From Sphingomonadales bacterium (lineage in GTDB: Bacteria > Pseudomonadota > Alphaproteobacteria > Sphingomonadales > Sphingomonadaceae), in the NCBI GenBank assembly GCA_027486415.1, contig JAIXPC010000008.1, positions 310,001 through 374,000 on the forward strand: 64,000 nucleotides of DNA. The letters are read 5' to 3'. The notes beneath the pieces are model-generated. The model did not search any database, was not told the DNA's origin, and saw only the letters and a list, made by a program, of their open reading frames with translations. A program made the translations under genes and the position numbers. Positions within the stretch are counted from its first letter, which is position 1, and each line of letters begins with the position of its first letter. Below, in pieces: positions 19,885 through 29,873 of this stretch.

Positions 19885-21012
19885 ATGGGCAGCACCATCA
19901 GCTGGCACGAAAGCGACGAAGGGACAGTGCGAGTGGCGCTGGCCGGTCGGCTGACCATCGCCGATGTCGCTGATCTGGAACGGGAACTCGCATCAAGGCC
20001 GCCGCGTGCGCCGGGGCTGATCGTCGATCTGGCCGGCGTCACCGCCATCGACACGTCGGGCGCCTGGGCGATCAACGGCCTCGTCGATCGCTGGCAGGCG
20101 GCCGGCCATCCGGCCCAGATGGAAGGTGCAGCGCCAGAAATTGATCGTCTTATCAACGCATTGGCCGCGCCGCCCGCGCCGGTGCGCCGCCGGCCCGACA
20201 CCGGCAACCCCATCATCCACCGCGTCGCCCGCATCGGCGCGGCCATCATCGCCATCATCAACAACACTGGGGGCTTTCTCGCCTTTCTGGGCCACACGCT
20301 GGTGGTGCTGGGCGCCACGTTGATCGGCAGACGCCGCCTGCGCTGGCACGCCGTCATCCACCAGGGCGAAGCTATTGGCGTCAACGCGTTGGGAATCATC
20401 GGCCTTTTGCTGTTCCTTGTCGGGCTGGTGGTGGCCCAGCAGGGTGCCGTGCAACTGCGCCAGTTCGGCGCTGAGGTGTTCACGGTCAACCTGATCGGCC
20501 GCGCCACCACGCGCGAACTTGGCATCCTGCTCACCGCGATCATGGTCGCCGGCCGTTCGGGATCGGCGTTCGCGGCCCAGATCGGATCGATGAAGCTGAA
20601 CCAGGAGATCGACGCGCTTCGCACCATCGGGCTTGATCCGATCGCCGTTCTGGTGGTGCCGCGCGTGATCGCCTGCTCGCTGATGATGCTGGGCCTCGCC
20701 TTCTATGGCGGGCTGTGCGCGCTGGTGGGTGGCGGACTGTTCGCCTGGTCCGAACTCGCCATGCCACCAGTCAGTTACATCCAGCGGCTGCAGGAGGTGA
20801 TCCCCCTGTCCGACTTCGTCATCGGCATGATCAAGGCGCCGGTGTTCGGGTTCATCATCGCGCTGATGGGCTGTTTCCACGGCATGCAGGTGACCGGGAA
20901 CGCCGAATCGGTGGGCACCCGCACCACGCAAGCAGTGGTGGAGGCGATCTTTGTTGTCATCGTCTTCGATGCCTTCTTTGCCTTCTTCTTCAGCTCGCTG
21001 GGGTATAATTGA
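19885..21012 (+). CDS. mlaE: MlaE-type ABC transporter permease with N-terminal STAS domain
   Basis: Protein of 375 aa. Residues ~1-95 form a STAS domain (VDLAGVTAIDTSGAWAI), corresponding to a fused MlaB. The rest is the MlaE permease with several membrane helices, including TTRELGILLTAIMVAGRSGSA and EIDALRTIGLDPIAVLVVPR, both strong family signatures. With MlaF and MlaD it forms an inner-membrane complex moving phospholipids between inner and outer membranes. The ATG at 19885 was preferred over TTG three codons upstream. The stop overlaps the mlaF start (TGATG). The fusion removes the need for a separate MlaB gene, and none is seen. Confidence 0.92.
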   Translation: MGSTISWHESDEGTVRVALAGRLTIADVADLERELASRPPRAPGLIVDLAGVTAIDTSGAWAINGLVDRWQAAGHPAQMEGAAPEIDRLINALAAPPAPVRRRPDTGNPIIHRVARIGAAIIAIINNTGGFLAFLGHTLVVLGATLIGRRRLRWHAVIHQGEAIGVNALGIIGLLLFLVGLVVAQQGAVQLRQFGAEVFTVNLIGRATTRELGILLTAIMVAGRSGSAFAAQIGSMKLNQEIDALRTIGLDPIAVLVVPRVIACSLMMLGLAFYGGLCALVGGGLFAWSELAMPPVSYIQRLQEVIPLSDFVIGMIKAPVFGFIIALMGCFHGMQVTGNAESVGTRTTQAVVEAIFVVIVFDAFFAFFFSSLGYN

Positions 21013-21827
21013 TGCCGCCGGCCAATCTGTCCCCCATCCTGCCCGATGATGCCGATGTGGCGGTGCGCGTGCGCGGGCTGGTCACCGGCTTTGGCGATCA
21101 CATCCTCCACGACCATCTGGATCTGGATGTCGCCCGCGGCGAAATCCTTGGCCTGGTGGGCGGTTCGGGCAGCGGCAAATCGGTGCTGATGCGGACGATC
21201 ATCGGCCTCAATCCCGCCCGCGCGGGCAGCGTGTCGATCCTTGGCCAGGATGCGCTCAGCGCCGATGTCGCCGTCCGGCGCGATCTGCGCCGGCAGTGGG
21301 GTGTGCTGTTTCAGGAAGGTGCGCTGTTCTCCGGGCTCACGGTGGCCGAAAACATCGAAGTGCCGATGCGCGAATTCTTCCGCCTGCCCGATGGGGTGAT
21401 GGACGGGCTGGCAGCTGCGCGGCTGCGCCAGGTCGGCCTGCCGGTTGATACCGGGAGCAAATATCCATCTGAGCTGTCGGGCGGCATGAAGAAGCGCGCC
21501 GGGCTGGCGCGTGCGCTGGCGCTTGATCCGCCGTTGCTGTTCCTCGACGAACCCACAGCCGGGCTCGACCCGATTTCGGCAGCGAAGTTCGACAGCCTGA
21601 TCAAGCTGCTGAAAGACACGCTGGGATTGACCTTGTTCCTGATCACCCATGATCTGGATACACTGGTTGCCATCTGCGATCGGGTGGCAGTGCTGGGGGA
21701 TGGCAAGGTGCTGGCCTGTGGAACGGTGGACGAACTGCGCGCGTTCGATCACCCGTGGGTGCAGGATTATTTCGGCGGCCCACGCGGCCGGGCGGCAACA
21801 GCGACGACTGGCGGGAAGACAGCCTGA
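21012..21827 (+). CDS. mlaF: MlaF-type ABC transporter ATP-binding protein
   Basis: Cytoplasmic ATPase of 271 aa. Walker A is GGSGSGKS (residues 50-57), the Q-loop is FQEGALFSGLTV, the ABC signature is ELSGGMKKRAGLARAL, Walker B is LLFLDEPTAGLDP, and the switch histidine is in LITHDLD. FQ-GALF and the KKR after the signature are typical of MlaF/Ttg2A rather than of other ABC ATPases. The ATG at 21012 overlaps the mlaE stop; a TTG directly before it could be mis-called as the start. Its stop overlaps mlaD in the same way. Confidence 0.94.
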   Translation: MPPANLSPILPDDADVAVRVRGLVTGFGDHILHDHLDLDVARGEILGLVGGSGSGKSVLMRTIIGLNPARAGSVSILGQDALSADVAVRRDLRRQWGVLFQEGALFSGLTVAENIEVPMREFFRLPDGVMDGLAAARLRQVGLPVDTGSKYPSELSGGMKKRAGLARALALDPPLLFLDEPTAGLDPISAAKFDSLIKLLKDTLGLTLFLITHDLDTLVAICDRVAVLGDGKVLACGTVDELRAFDHPWVQDYFGGPRGRAATATTGGKTA

Positions 21828-22786
21828 TGGAAAATCGCAGCAATTACGTGATCGTGGGCAGCGTCGGGCTGGCGATGATCGTCGGCATCTTCGTGATGGT
21901 GCTGTGGCTGGCGCGCGTGCAGGGCGGGGATGCCCAACGCTTTGACATATTGTTCAAACAGTCGGTTTCCGGCCTTGCCGTTGGATCACCCGTGCAGTTC
22001 AACGGCGTCACCGTCGGCAAGATCAGTGATATCCAGCTGCTGCCGGCGCGGCCCGAGTTCGTGCGGGTGCGGATTTCAATCAAGGAGGATGTGCCGGTGC
22101 TGAAGGGCACCACTGCTGGCGTGGAAGGCGTTGGCTTTACCGGCGTGTCGCAGATCCAGTTGCAGGGGGCCATTCAGGGCGCGCCGGTGATCGATGCGCC
22201 TGGCCCCTATGGCGTGCCGCTGATCCCGCCGCGCACGGGTGGCCTGAATGATCTGCTCGCCACCGCGCCGCAGGTGCTGTCGAACGTGTCACGCCTGACG
22301 GAGCGCTTGAACGACGTGCTGAAGGATGAAAACCGCGCCGCCCTGTCGGGAATTCTGAAGAACGCCGATGTTGCCACCGCCACCCTGGCGAAGAGCGGCC
22401 CCGATCTGGCCGCCGCACTGGCAGAAGCGCGCACCACGATGACGGCGGCGACCGCCACGCTGCAACGGATCGAGGCACTCGCCGCATCCGGGCAGACGCT
22501 GGTTGACAGCGATCTGAAACCCATGGCCGCCGATCTTCGCCGCACCGCCGCAAGCGCCGAATCAACACTGGCCCGTGTCGACGCGATGGTCGCCAGCGCC
22601 CAGCCGGGGGTGGAGGTGCTGACCAACCAGACCCTGCCCGAAACCACCCAACTGATCCGCGAACTGCGGGAAACGACGGCCCGGCTCGGTGCCATCGCGG
22701 CCAAGCTGGACGAAGATCCCGCCGGCGCACTTGTGGGAGGGCGCAGCCTGCCCGAGTATCAGCCGCAACAGGGGAAGCGGAAATGA
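21827..22786 (+). CDS. mlaD: MCE family lipid-binding protein MlaD
   Basis: Protein of 319 aa with a single N-terminal membrane helix (VGSVGLAMIVGIFVMVLWLA, about residues 10-29). An MCE domain follows (FKQSVSGLAVGSPVQFNGV-VGKI, then KGTTAGVEGVGFTGVSQIQL). A long Ala/Leu-rich helical C-terminal region (~150 residues) with heptad-like spacing follows. MCE proteins form hexameric tunnels for lipid transfer in the periplasm; the helical tail may form a needle-like extension as in PqiB/YebT (inference). E. coli MlaD is about 180 aa, so this is a long form. It is coupled to mlaF and to the lipoprotein gene. Confidence 0.92.
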   Translation: MENRSNYVIVGSVGLAMIVGIFVMVLWLARVQGGDAQRFDILFKQSVSGLAVGSPVQFNGVTVGKISDIQLLPARPEFVRVRISIKEDVPVLKGTTAGVEGVGFTGVSQIQLQGAIQGAPVIDAPGPYGVPLIPPRTGGLNDLLATAPQVLSNVSRLTERLNDVLKDENRAALSGILKNADVATATLAKSGPDLAAALAEARTTMTAATATLQRIEALAASGQTLVDSDLKPMAADLRRTAASAESTLARVDAMVASAQPGVEVLTNQTLPETTQLIRELRETTARLGAIAAKLDEDPAGALVGGRSLPEYQPQQGKRK

Positions 22787-23394
22787 CATTGAAGCACTTT
22801 GGGCGCCTGACGCCCGTGCTGCTGGCCACCGCGCTGGCCGGATGTGGCCCGCTGGTGCAGGTGGGCGGCAACACGCCGCCGCCCGATGCGCTGCTGGTGC
22901 TGCGCGCCGACGCCCAGCGCGCCGAATGGGCCGGGCCGACGCCATTGGCGGAAACGCTGTCGGTGGCCGTGCCCGATGTGCCGGCCGAACTGCAGACCTT
23001 GCGCCTGCCGGTGCAGGTCAGTGCCGCAACCCTGCAGTATCTTGCCGGTGCCAGCTGGTCAGAACAGCCCAATCGGCAGTTCCAGCGGCTCCTCGCCGAC
23101 ACACTGTCGGCCAGAGGCCTGCCCGTTATCGACAGCCGGGGCGGTGCCGTCGCCGGCGCCCGCGCGCTCACGGGCCACTTGCGCGAATTTGGCCTCGATG
23201 TGCGCGGCGATGCCGTGGTGCGGGTGCGTTACGATGCCCAGCTTGCGGGCCCGCGCGGCGCCGGCACCGTCTCGCTGCGCAGTTTTGTCGTCGAGGAAAA
23301 GGTGGCAAGCCAGCAGCCGGCCATGGTGGCCGCCGCTCTCAACCGCGCCGCCAATCGGCTTGCCAGCGACGTCGCTGCCTGGGTGAAGGGCTGA
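22783..23394 (+). CDS. ABC-type transport auxiliary lipoprotein (PqiC/DUF330-like)
   Basis: Protein of 203 aa with lipobox LAGC at the end of its leader (MTLKHFGRLTPVLLATALAGC), predicted to be lipidated and probably outer-membrane located. The body, with LVLRADAQRAEW, WSEQPNRQFQRLLADTL and RVRYDAQLAG, resembles the ABC auxiliary component family found beside MCE proteins. Its role would be to hold the MlaD-like tunnel to the outer membrane, by analogy with PqiC. The ATG overlaps the mlaD stop by four bases. It is the last gene of the operon. Family assignment rests on context and overall pattern rather than on a catalytic motif. Confidence 0.82.
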   Translation: MTLKHFGRLTPVLLATALAGCGPLVQVGGNTPPPDALLVLRADAQRAEWAGPTPLAETLSVAVPDVPAELQTLRLPVQVSAATLQYLAGASWSEQPNRQFQRLLADTLSARGLPVIDSRGGAVAGARALTGHLREFGLDVRGDAVVRVRYDAQLAGPRGAGTVSLRSFVVEEKVASQQPAMVAAALNRAANRLASDVAAWVKG

Positions 23395-23464
23395 TCCTAT
23401 TGATCGCTTGCCCGGCCATGCCGCCAGCCTAATCTCATCGCAAAACCTCTGGGAGTTGCCAGCC

Positions 23465-24388
23465 ATGCCGTTCGTCCGCCCCGATGTTGCCAATCTGCTC
23501 GCCATGCTGGCCGCCCAGCCGGGGCCAAAGCTGAGCGAGATTTCGCCGGCGGAAGGCCGTGCCATGATGGCCGGCATGACGCAGCTGCTGGAACGCCCGC
23601 GTGGTGACATCGCGGTGGCTGATCTCACCACCCCCGGCGGCATCAAGGCGCGGCTCTACACGCCGGCCAACGCCGGTGGGCAGGTGGTCGTCTATTATCA
23701 CGGCGGTGGCTGGGTGATCGGCGATCTTGATACCCACGATCCGCTGTGTGCCGAGATCGCCCGCCAGATGGGGATGCGGGTCGTGTCGATCGATTACCGC
23801 CTCGCCCCGGAACACCCCTTCCCCGCCGCCACCGAAGACTGCATCGCCGCGACGCGCTGGATCGTCGGCAGCCCGGCGGAGCTTGGTGGCCCGGTCAGCG
23901 GCGTGATCCCGGCTGGTGACAGTGCCGGTGGCAATCTCGCCGCCGCGGTCACGCAGGAGCTTCACAACGAGATCGCCATTCCGGCCCAGTGGTTGATCTA
24001 TCCGGCGACCGACATGACCGCCGGCGAAGGATCGATGGTCGAATTTGGCGACGGTTACCTGCTCACCAAGGATTCGATGGACTGGTTCCATGCCCACTAC
24101 ATGACCGGCAGCGAAAACAAGCGCCTGCACCCGTGGGCCAGCCCGCTGCACGCCGAGAGCCTGGAAGGCCTGCCGCCCGCCATGGTGTTCACCTGCGGGC
24201 TCGATCCGCTGCGCGATCAGGGCCGCGCCTATGCCGCGCGCCTGATCGAAAGCGGCGTGCGCGTCGTCTATCGTGAAGCCGCGGGGCAGATCCACGGCTG
24301 CTTCACGCTGCGTCAGGGGATAGCTTCCGCGCACGATGATCTGCTGGGTTGCATCGCGGACCTGAAACTGCTTCTGGCCGGGGCATGA
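23465..24388 (+). CDS. Alpha/beta hydrolase, hormone-sensitive lipase family
   Basis: Cytoplasmic esterase of 307 aa. The oxyanion HGGGW motif, the nucleophile elbow GDSAGGN and the catalytic aspartate ([10 protein letters not shown]) and histidine (GQIHGCF) are all present in the order of HSL/bacterial family IV esterases. The N-terminal cap (residues ~1-60) is also typical. Start [12 protein letters not shown] was chosen because an ATG in the preceding hydrophobic stretch lies too far upstream. The stop overlaps the next gene (rppH) as ATGA, which is an odd pairing because the two products have no known functional link. Confidence 0.93.
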   Translation: MPFVRPDVANLLAMLAAQPGPKLSEISPAEGRAMMAGMTQLLERPRGDIAVADLTTPGGIKARLYTPANAGGQVVVYYHGGGWVIGDLDTHDPLCAEIARQMGMRVVSIDYRLAPEHPFPAATEDCIAATRWIVGSPAELGGPVSGVIPAGDSAGGNLAAAVTQELHNEIAIPAQWLIYPATDMTAGEGSMVEFGDGYLLTKDSMDWFHAHYMTGSENKRLHPWASPLHAESLEGLPPAMVFTCGLDPLRDQGRAYAARLIESGVRVVYREAAGQIHGCFTLRQGIASAHDDLLGCIADLKLLLAGA

Positions 24389-24885
24389 CACCGCCCTCCG
24401 CCATCCCGCGTGAACACCCCTCAGGCCTGCCCTATCGCCCCTGCGTCGGGGTGATGCTGGTCAACGCTGCGGGCCTGGTCTTCACCGGGCAGCGCCTCGA
24501 TCAGATGGTGGAGGCCTGGCAGATGCCGCAGGGAGGCATCGATCCCGGCGAGGACCCCTACCAGACCGCCCTGCGCGAACTGTGGGAGGAAACCGGCGTC
24601 GATGCAGGCCTGACCAGCCTGCTCGGCGAGACGCCGGACTGGCATTATTATGATCTGCCCGAAGAACTGATCGGCAAGATCTGGAAGGGGCGCTATGCCG
24701 GCCAGCGCATGAAATGGTATGCGCTGCGCTTCCACGGGACGGACGATGATGTGAACATCGCCACCGAGCATCCGGAATTCCGCCATTGGCGCTGGAGCCA
24801 CCCTGACACGCTGGTCGACCTCGCGGCCCCGTTCAAGCGCGCGCTTTACATGGATGTGATCGGGGTGCTTGCGCCCTTTCTTTGA
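24385..24885 (+). CDS. rppH: RNA pyrophosphohydrolase (Nudix)
   Basis: Protein of 166 aa that removes pyrophosphate from the 5' end of transcripts and so starts their decay. The Nudix box (residues 50-72) reads G-x5-E56-x7-R64-E65-L-W-E68-E69-x-G-V. The N-terminal [14 protein letters not shown], the QMPQGGID loop and the C-terminal [13 protein letters not shown] are specific to RppH/NudH rather than to other Nudix enzymes. The 3' end overlaps by 40 bases the 3' end of the convergent MFS gene. The 5' end is coupled to the upstream esterase. Confidence 0.95.
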   Translation: MTPPSAIPREHPSGLPYRPCVGVMLVNAAGLVFTGQRLDQMVEAWQMPQGGIDPGEDPYQTALRELWEETGVDAGLTSLLGETPDWHYYDLPEELIGKIWKGRYAGQRMKWYALRFHGTDDDVNIATEHPEFRHWRWSHPDTLVDLAAPFKRALYMDVIGVLAPFL

Positions 24886-26108
24886 TCCCAGTCGATCGGC
24901 GCCACGCGCGGCACAAGAAACACCAGGCTGAACAACGCCACCAGCGGCATGACGGCGGCGAGCGCGAAGGCGGAATCATAACTGCCGGTGGCATCGATGA
25001 TGAGGCCGGTGATGATCGGGTTGACGATGCCGGCGATGTTGCCGAACCCGTTCTGGATGCCGGTCCATTTGCCCACCGCCGTGGGCCCGGCGAACATCTG
25101 CGCGATCATGTTGACGCTGACGTGCATGATGCCGATGCCGAACCCGGCGATCAGCAGCGCCGCAATCAATGCGCCCTGGCTGGCTGAAAGCGGAATGCCG
25201 GCCAGCCCGGCCGCCGTCATCAAGGTTCCGAGCATGGCGCCGCCGCGGCGCACCGGGCCGGGCGCCATCCCGCGTTTCCGCAGCATGTCGTTCACCTGGC
25301 CACCGATCAGCGCCGCCACGGCCTGCGCGGCAAAGGCCAGCGCACCGATCCACGCCATGTCGGCCAGGTGGTAGTGGCGCACCTCCACCAGCCACAACGG
25401 CAACCAGGTGACGAGGAAATAGAGGCCAAAGCCCCAGCACACCTGGGTGAGCGATAACGACAGCGCGGCGCGCGTGAACAATATCTGCAGATAGGTCGGG
25501 CCGTCGCCGCCCGCGCTGCCATGATCGGCAGGCGGCGGCAGGCGGCGCAGGGTGGCGATCCACGGCACCAGCCACAGCAGGGTGACACCGCCGACAATGG
25601 CAAACAGCCAGCGCCAGCCCAGCGATGCCAGCAACAGCCCGCCGGCCAGCGTGCCGAACGCCGGCCCCAGCGCCAGGCCAATCGACAGCGCCGCATTGGC
25701 CGCGCCCTGCCGGCCGGCATCCACGTGATCGACGATCAGCTTGAACAGCGCCGGGAAGGTGACCGCTTCGCCGACCGCCAGCAACAGCCGCAGCACCACC
25801 AGCGCAGCAAGGCCGCCCGCCAGGCCGGTGGCAGCTGTCGCCAGACCCCACAAGCCCAAGCCGGCAGCCAGCAACCAGCCGGCCGAGGTGCGACCGACCA
25901 GCCAGCCCGCCACCAGTTGTCCGGGCGCATACACCCAGAAGAACGCCGAGGCAGCGAGGCCGTAATCAGTGGCCGTCAACCCCAGATCGGCCTTCAGCTG
26001 CGGCGCGGCGATGCCCAGCGTGCCGCGATCGACATAGTTGATGAATACCGCCAGCCCGATCAGCCAGACCAGCGCGGTCACTGCACCTGATTGTGCCCTG
26101 TCAGCCAT
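24846..26108 (-). CDS. MFS transporter (anion:cation symporter / sugar-acid type)
   Basis: Inner-membrane protein of 420 aa with 12 predicted helices. The N-terminal [23 protein letters not shown] is the typical first helix and loop of ACS-family MFS permeases (galactarate/glucarate/hexuronate type), and [21 protein letters not shown] forms the second helix. Specific substrate not predictable. ATG at 26108. The last 40 coding bases overlap the convergent rppH gene; the terminal residues are [14 protein letters not shown]. If the MFS stop were misplaced, a shorter end would be needed, but none is available. Confidence 0.9.
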   Translation of the reverse strand: MADRAQSGAVTALVWLIGLAVFINYVDRGTLGIAAPQLKADLGLTATDYGLAASAFFWVYAPGQLVAGWLVGRTSAGWLLAAGLGLWGLATAATGLAGGLAALVVLRLLLAVGEAVTFPALFKLIVDHVDAGRQGAANAALSIGLALGPAFGTLAGGLLLASLGWRWLFAIVGGVTLLWLVPWIATLRRLPPPADHGSAGGDGPTYLQILFTRAALSLSLTQVCWGFGLYFLVTWLPLWLVEVRHYHLADMAWIGALAFAAQAVAALIGGQVNDMLRKRGMAPGPVRRGGAMLGTLMTAAGLAGIPLSASQGALIAALLIAGFGIGIMHVSVNMIAQMFAGPTAVGKWTGIQNGFGNIAGIVNPIITGLIIDATGSYDSAFALAAVMPLVALFSLVFLVPRVAPIDWDQRKGASTPITSM

Positions 26109-26154
26109 GGCCCCAACCCCCGATACGGGAGGGTGGGCGCAGCCAGCCCTGCTG

Positions 26155-27162
26155 TCAAATCAGCCCGGCCAGCGGGCTCGACGGGTCGGCATAGCGGCGC
26201 TTGCCCATGCGGCCGGCGCGATAGGCAAGGCGGCCGCTCTCAATGGCCAGCTTCATCGCGCGGGCCATCAGGATCGGGTCCTTGGCCTCGGCAATGGCGG
26301 TGTTCATCAGCACGCCGGCGCAACCCAACTCCATGGCCACTGCCGCGTCCGATGCCGTGCCCACCCCGGCATCGACCAGCACGGGAACGCGCGCATTCTC
26401 GATGATCAGCCGCAGGTTGACCGGGTTCTGGATACCCAGCCCCGAACCGATCAGGCTGCCCAGCGGCATGATCGCGGCGGCGCCCAGATCCTCCAGCTTC
26501 TTCGCGGCGATGGGATCGTCGGCGCAATAGACCATGACCTCAAAGCCGTCCTTCACCAGGATTTCCGTCGCCCTCAGCGTTTCGGCCATGTCGGGATAAA
26601 GCGTGCGCGCCTCGCCCAGCACCTCCAGCTTGACGAGGTTCCAGCCCCCGGCCTCCCGTGCCAGGCGAAGCGTGCGGATGGCATCCTCCGCAGTGAAGCA
26701 GCCGGCGGTGTTTGGCAGATAGGTGAAGCGTTTCGGATCGAGGAAGTCCGTCAGCATAGGCTGGCTGCGGTCCATCACGTTGACGCGCCGCACCGCCACG
26801 GTGACGATCTCTGCCCCGCTCGCCTCGGCAGCGGCGGCGTTCTGGGCATAATCCTTGTACTTGCCGGTGCCGACGATCAGGCGCGAGGTGAAGCGGCGGC
26901 CGGCGACTTCCCAGCCATCGTCATCAGCGGAGTCATCCTGGCCACCGCCCACGAAATGCACGATCTCCAGCGCATCGCCATCTTCCAGACTCACATCGGC
27001 AAAGGTCGAACGCGGCACGATGGCCAGATTGCGCTCCACCGCAACCTTTTCGGCCGACAGCTCAAGTTGGGCCAGCAGGACCGCAACGCTGCTGCCGGCA
27101 GGAACGCGGCGCGGTTCGCCGTTCAGGGTGATCGCAATGTCAGTCATCGTTTCTGTCATCAT
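26155..27162 (-). CDS. thiG: Thiazole biosynthesis fusion protein: ThiS sulfur carrier + ThiG thiazole synthase
   Basis: Protein of 335 aa. Residues ~6-74 are a ThiS domain ([11 protein letters not shown], then [12 protein letters not shown]), and residues ~85-335 are ThiG. ThiG features: [11 protein letters not shown], the probable Schiff-base lysine K179 in [25 protein letters not shown] and [10 protein letters not shown]. ThiG makes the thiazole phosphate of thiamine from deoxyxylulose phosphate, dehydroglycine and the ThiS thiocarboxylate. In the separate form ThiS must end in a free Gly-Gly. Here GGG at residues 72-74 is followed directly by an acidic linker and ThiG, so release or an alternative handling is needed. 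The ATG at 27162 overlaps the engB stop; an ATG five codons later is an alternative. Confidence 0.92.
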   Translation of the reverse strand: MMTETMTDIAITLNGEPRRVPAGSSVAVLLAQLELSAEKVAVERNLAIVPRSTFADVSLEDGDALEIVHFVGGGQDDSADDDGWEVAGRRFTSRLIVGTGKYKDYAQNAAAAEASGAEIVTVAVRRVNVMDRSQPMLTDFLDPKRFTYLPNTAGCFTAEDAIRTLRLAREAGGWNLVKLEVLGEARTLYPDMAETLRATEILVKDGFEVMVYCADDPIAAKKLEDLGAAAIMPLGSLIGSGLGIQNPVNLRLIIENARVPVLVDAGVGTASDAAVAMELGCAGVLMNTAIAEAKDPILMARAMKLAIESGRLAYRAGRMGKRRYADPSSPLAGLI

Positions 27163-27809
27163 TGGCCAGTGGCGGCCGCGAGCACGGCAGCGCGCAGTTC
27201 GGGAATGCCAACACCCTTTTCGGCAGAAGTGGCAATCACCTCGGGAAAGGCAGCAGGGTGGATGCGCGCGGCGCCCAGCGTCGCCTCATGCACCTTCGCA
27301 AGCTCGGTCGGCTTGATCTTGTCACCCTTGGTCAGCACCACCTGAAAACTCACGGCGGCCTTGTCCATAAGGCTCATGATCTCGCGATCGACGGGCTTGA
27401 TGCCGTGGCGGCAATCGATCAACACCAGCACACGGCGCAGCACCGGACGGCCGCGCAGATAATCGAACACCAGATGCTTCCACTGGCGAATGACGTCCTT
27501 TGGCGCGTCGGCAAAGCCATAGCCCGGCATGTCGATCAGGCGAAACTGGGTGGGCTCGCCGACTTCGAACACATTGAGTTCCTGGGTGCGCCCTGGCGTC
27601 ACCGATGCGCGCGCCAGCCCGTTGCGGCCCGTCACGGCGTTGATCAACGATGATTTGCCCACGTTCGACCGCCCGGCAAAGGCGATTTCCGGCACGCTGG
27701 CCGGCGGCAGGAACTTCAGCTCCGGAGCCGACAGCAGGAAGTTGACCGGCCCCGAAAACAGCCGCCGGGCATCCTCGATCAGTGCGGCCTTGCTGTCCGC
27801 GTCGCTCAC
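27159..27809 (-). CDS. engB: Ribosome biogenesis GTP-binding protein EngB/YihA/YsxC
   Basis: GTPase of 216 aa needed for large-subunit assembly. G1 is GRSNVGKSS (residues 46-54), G3 is [10 protein letters not shown]4 is LTKGDK, and G5 is in ATSAEKGVG. The [12 protein letters not shown] segment between G1 and G3 is characteristic. The start is a GTG at 27809 overlapping the yidC stop (GTGA); the open frame upstream runs inside yidC and is not used. It lies between yidC and thiSG in one minus-strand unit. Confidence 0.94.
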   Translation of the reverse strand: MSDADSKAALIEDARRLFSGPVNFLLSAPELKFLPPASVPEIAFAGRSNVGKSSLINAVTGRNGLARASVTPGRTQELNVFEVGEPTQFRLIDMPGYGFADAPKDVIRQWKHLVFDYLRGRPVLRRVLVLIDCRHGIKPVDREIMSLMDKAAVSFQVVLTKGDKIKPTELAKVHEATLGAARIHPAAFPEVIATSAEKGVGIPELRAAVLAAATGQ

Positions 27810-29602
27810 TTGCGTTTCCGGGATGCGGGCCGCGGGCCTGTCGGCTTTGGCCCCGCGGGCTTGGCCGGCGTCGGCTTCACATCGATGACCGCCGCCGAGG
27901 GCGGCGTTGCCGGCGTCGGGTATTTGCGGTTCATGTAAAGCTGCTGCGTGATCGAGACGAGGTTGTTCACCGTCCAGTACAGCTGCAGGCCGGCCGCGAA
28001 CGGCGCCATGAAGAACATGAACAGCCACGGCATCAGGCTGAACACCTGCTGCTGGATGGGATCAAGCTGCGCCGGCGACAGTTTCTGCTGCAGCCACATG
28101 GTGACGCCCAGCAGGATCGGCAGCACGCCCAGCGCGATGAAGGCCGGCGGTTGCCAGGCGATCAGCCCGAAGAGGTTCAGCGGCGTCAGCGGATCGGGCG
28201 CCGACAGGTCGGTCAGCCAGAGCACGAACGGCTGGTGGCGCATTTCGATCGAGATCAGCAGCGTCTTGTAGAGCGCATAGAAGATCGGGATCTGCAACAG
28301 GATCGGCAGGCAGCCGGCCAGCGGATTGACCTTCTCCGTCTTGTAGATCGCCATGATCTCCTGCTGCGCGCGCAGCTTGTCATCGGCGTATTTTTCCTGG
28401 ATCGCCTTCATGCGCGGGCCGATCACCCGCATCTTGGCCATCGATTCATACTGCTTGTTGGCGATCGGAAACATCACGGCGCGCACGATCAGCGTCAGCC
28501 CGATGATGGCGACGCCGAAATTGCCGGTCAGCTTGAACAGCCAGTCGAGCAGGTGGAAAATCGGCTTGGCAATGATCTCAAACCAGCCCCAGCTTACCGC
28601 CTTGTCGAGGCGCGGAATGCCGGCTTCGGTATAGGCGTCGAGCAGATTGACTTCCTTGGCGCCAGCAAACAGCCGCGACGTGGTGGCGATGCGACCACGG
28701 GCGGGCACCATCACCGGGGCGGCCAGCCAGTCGGCCTGGTATTGGCCGGCGGCATATTGGAAGGTGGCGTTGATGCTTGCCTTCTGATCGGGAATGCTGG
28801 CGGCGAGCCAGTATTTCTCGGTCAGCCCCAGCCAGCCGCCTGTGGACGCCTGCCGCTGCGGGCCATCTTCGCGCAGTTTCTCGAACTCGAGATCGCTGTC
28901 CTTCAGCGTATCCTGCAGCACGGCGACCGGGCCAACATGGACATTGGTTTCGGCAGATGGCGCCGCGCCGCGCCGTGAGACAAGGCCGAAACCCTGCACG
29001 GCCACCGGGGCAGCACCGGGGTTTTCCACGCTCTGTTCCACAGTGAAGAGATAATTGGCATCAACGCTGATCTTCTGCCGGAACACCAGCCCCTGCGGCG
29101 AGGTCCAGCTGAGCGTAACAGGCGCAGACGGGGTCAGCGTGGTGCGATCGGCGGTCCATTGCGCGTTGGTCGGCGGGGCGATGCCGCCCACCCAGCCAAA
29201 CTGGGCGAACTGCGCGTCGGTCGTGCGGCTCGGGGAGAACAGGCGCACGGGCGGAGACGTCTTGTCCTGCGTCTGGCGATAATCCGGCAGCACCAGATCA
29301 TCAAAACGCGCGCCAACAAGGTTGATGGAACCCTTCAGGCGCGGCGTGTCGATGGCAACGCGCGGCGCGGCGGCAATCGCTGTCGCCGTCGGCACCAGCG
29401 CGCCGGCATTGGCGATGGCCGGGGCCGTGCCGGGCGTCGCGGCGGGCGCAGCCGGCTGGGCGGCCTCGGTAACCGGCTTGGGGGCGGCTTCGGGGAAGAA
29501 GCGATCGGCAACAACGGTCCAGCCGATCAGCACCAGCGCCGACAGCAGCACGGCGAGCACGACATTCTTGGTATCGGGCGATTGATTGTCCTGAGGAGGC
29601 AA
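27806..29602 (-). CDS. yidC: Membrane protein insertase YidC
   Basis: Inner-membrane protein of 598 aa. The first helix ([23 protein letters not shown]) is followed by a large periplasmic domain. The C-terminal core has [17 protein letters not shown] (here [17 protein letters not shown]), [19 protein letters not shown] with the helical hairpin, and [20 protein letters not shown]. The C-terminal tail is Pro/Lys-rich. The start appears to be TTG at 29602, because no ATG or GTG lies close before the first helix; AAAGAG is seen about seven bases upstream. It is preceded by yidD and rnpA and followed by engB, the conserved order. Confidence 0.95.
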   Translation of the reverse strand: MPPQDNQSPDTKNVVLAVLLSALVLIGWTVVADRFFPEAAPKPVTEAAQPAAPAATPGTAPAIANAGALVPTATAIAAAPRVAIDTPRLKGSINLVGARFDDLVLPDYRQTQDKTSPPVRLFSPSRTTDAQFAQFGWVGGIAPPTNAQWTADRTTLTPSAPVTLSWTSPQGLVFRQKISVDANYLFTVEQSVENPGAAPVAVQGFGLVSRRGAAPSAETNVHVGPVAVLQDTLKDSDLEFEKLREDGPQRQASTGGWLGLTEKYWLAASIPDQKASINATFQYAAGQYQADWLAAPVMVPARGRIATTSRLFAGAKEVNLLDAYTEAGIPRLDKAVSWGWFEIIAKPIFHLLDWLFKLTGNFGVAIIGLTLIVRAVMFPIANKQYESMAKMRVIGPRMKAIQEKYADDKLRAQQEIMAIYKTEKVNPLAGCLPILLQIPIFYALYKTLLISIEMRHQPFVLWLTDLSAPDPLTPLNLFGLIAWQPPAFIALGVLPILLGVTMWLQQKLSPAQLDPIQQQVFSLMPWLFMFFMAPFAAGLQLYWTVNNLVSITQQLYMNRKYPTPATPPSAAVIDVKPTPAKPAGPKPTGPRPASRKRK

Positions 29603-29663
29603 GGCGGTCTCTTTACATGCAAGAATGCGGGAATCGCCCGCGAGTTGCGGCTGCTATAGCCGG

Positions 29664-29873
29664 TCAAGGCACCGGGTCATAGCCCGAACCCCCCCAGGGG
29701 TGGCAGCGCGCGATGCGCCGGGCCGCCAGCCAGCCGCCACGCACCGGGCCGTGGCGCTCGATGGCGGTGATGGCATAGGCGGAGCAACTGGGCGAAAAGC
29801 GGCAACTGGGTGGCAGCACGGCCGAAAACGTGATCTGCCACAGGCGGATCGGCAATATCAGCAACCGCTTCAC
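29664..29873 (-). CDS. yidD: Membrane protein insertion efficiency factor YidD
   Basis: Protein of 69 aa with the family core [13 protein letters not shown] (here [13 protein letters not shown]), [22 protein letters not shown] and [15 protein letters not shown], including the three conserved cysteines. It assists insertion of membrane proteins through YidC. GTG start at 29873 overlapping the rnpA stop (GTGA). It is 61 bases upstream of yidC. Confidence 0.94.
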   Translation of the reverse strand: MKRLLILPIRLWQITFSAVLPPSCRFSPSCSAYAITAIERHGPVRGGWLAARRIARCHPWGGSGYDPVP

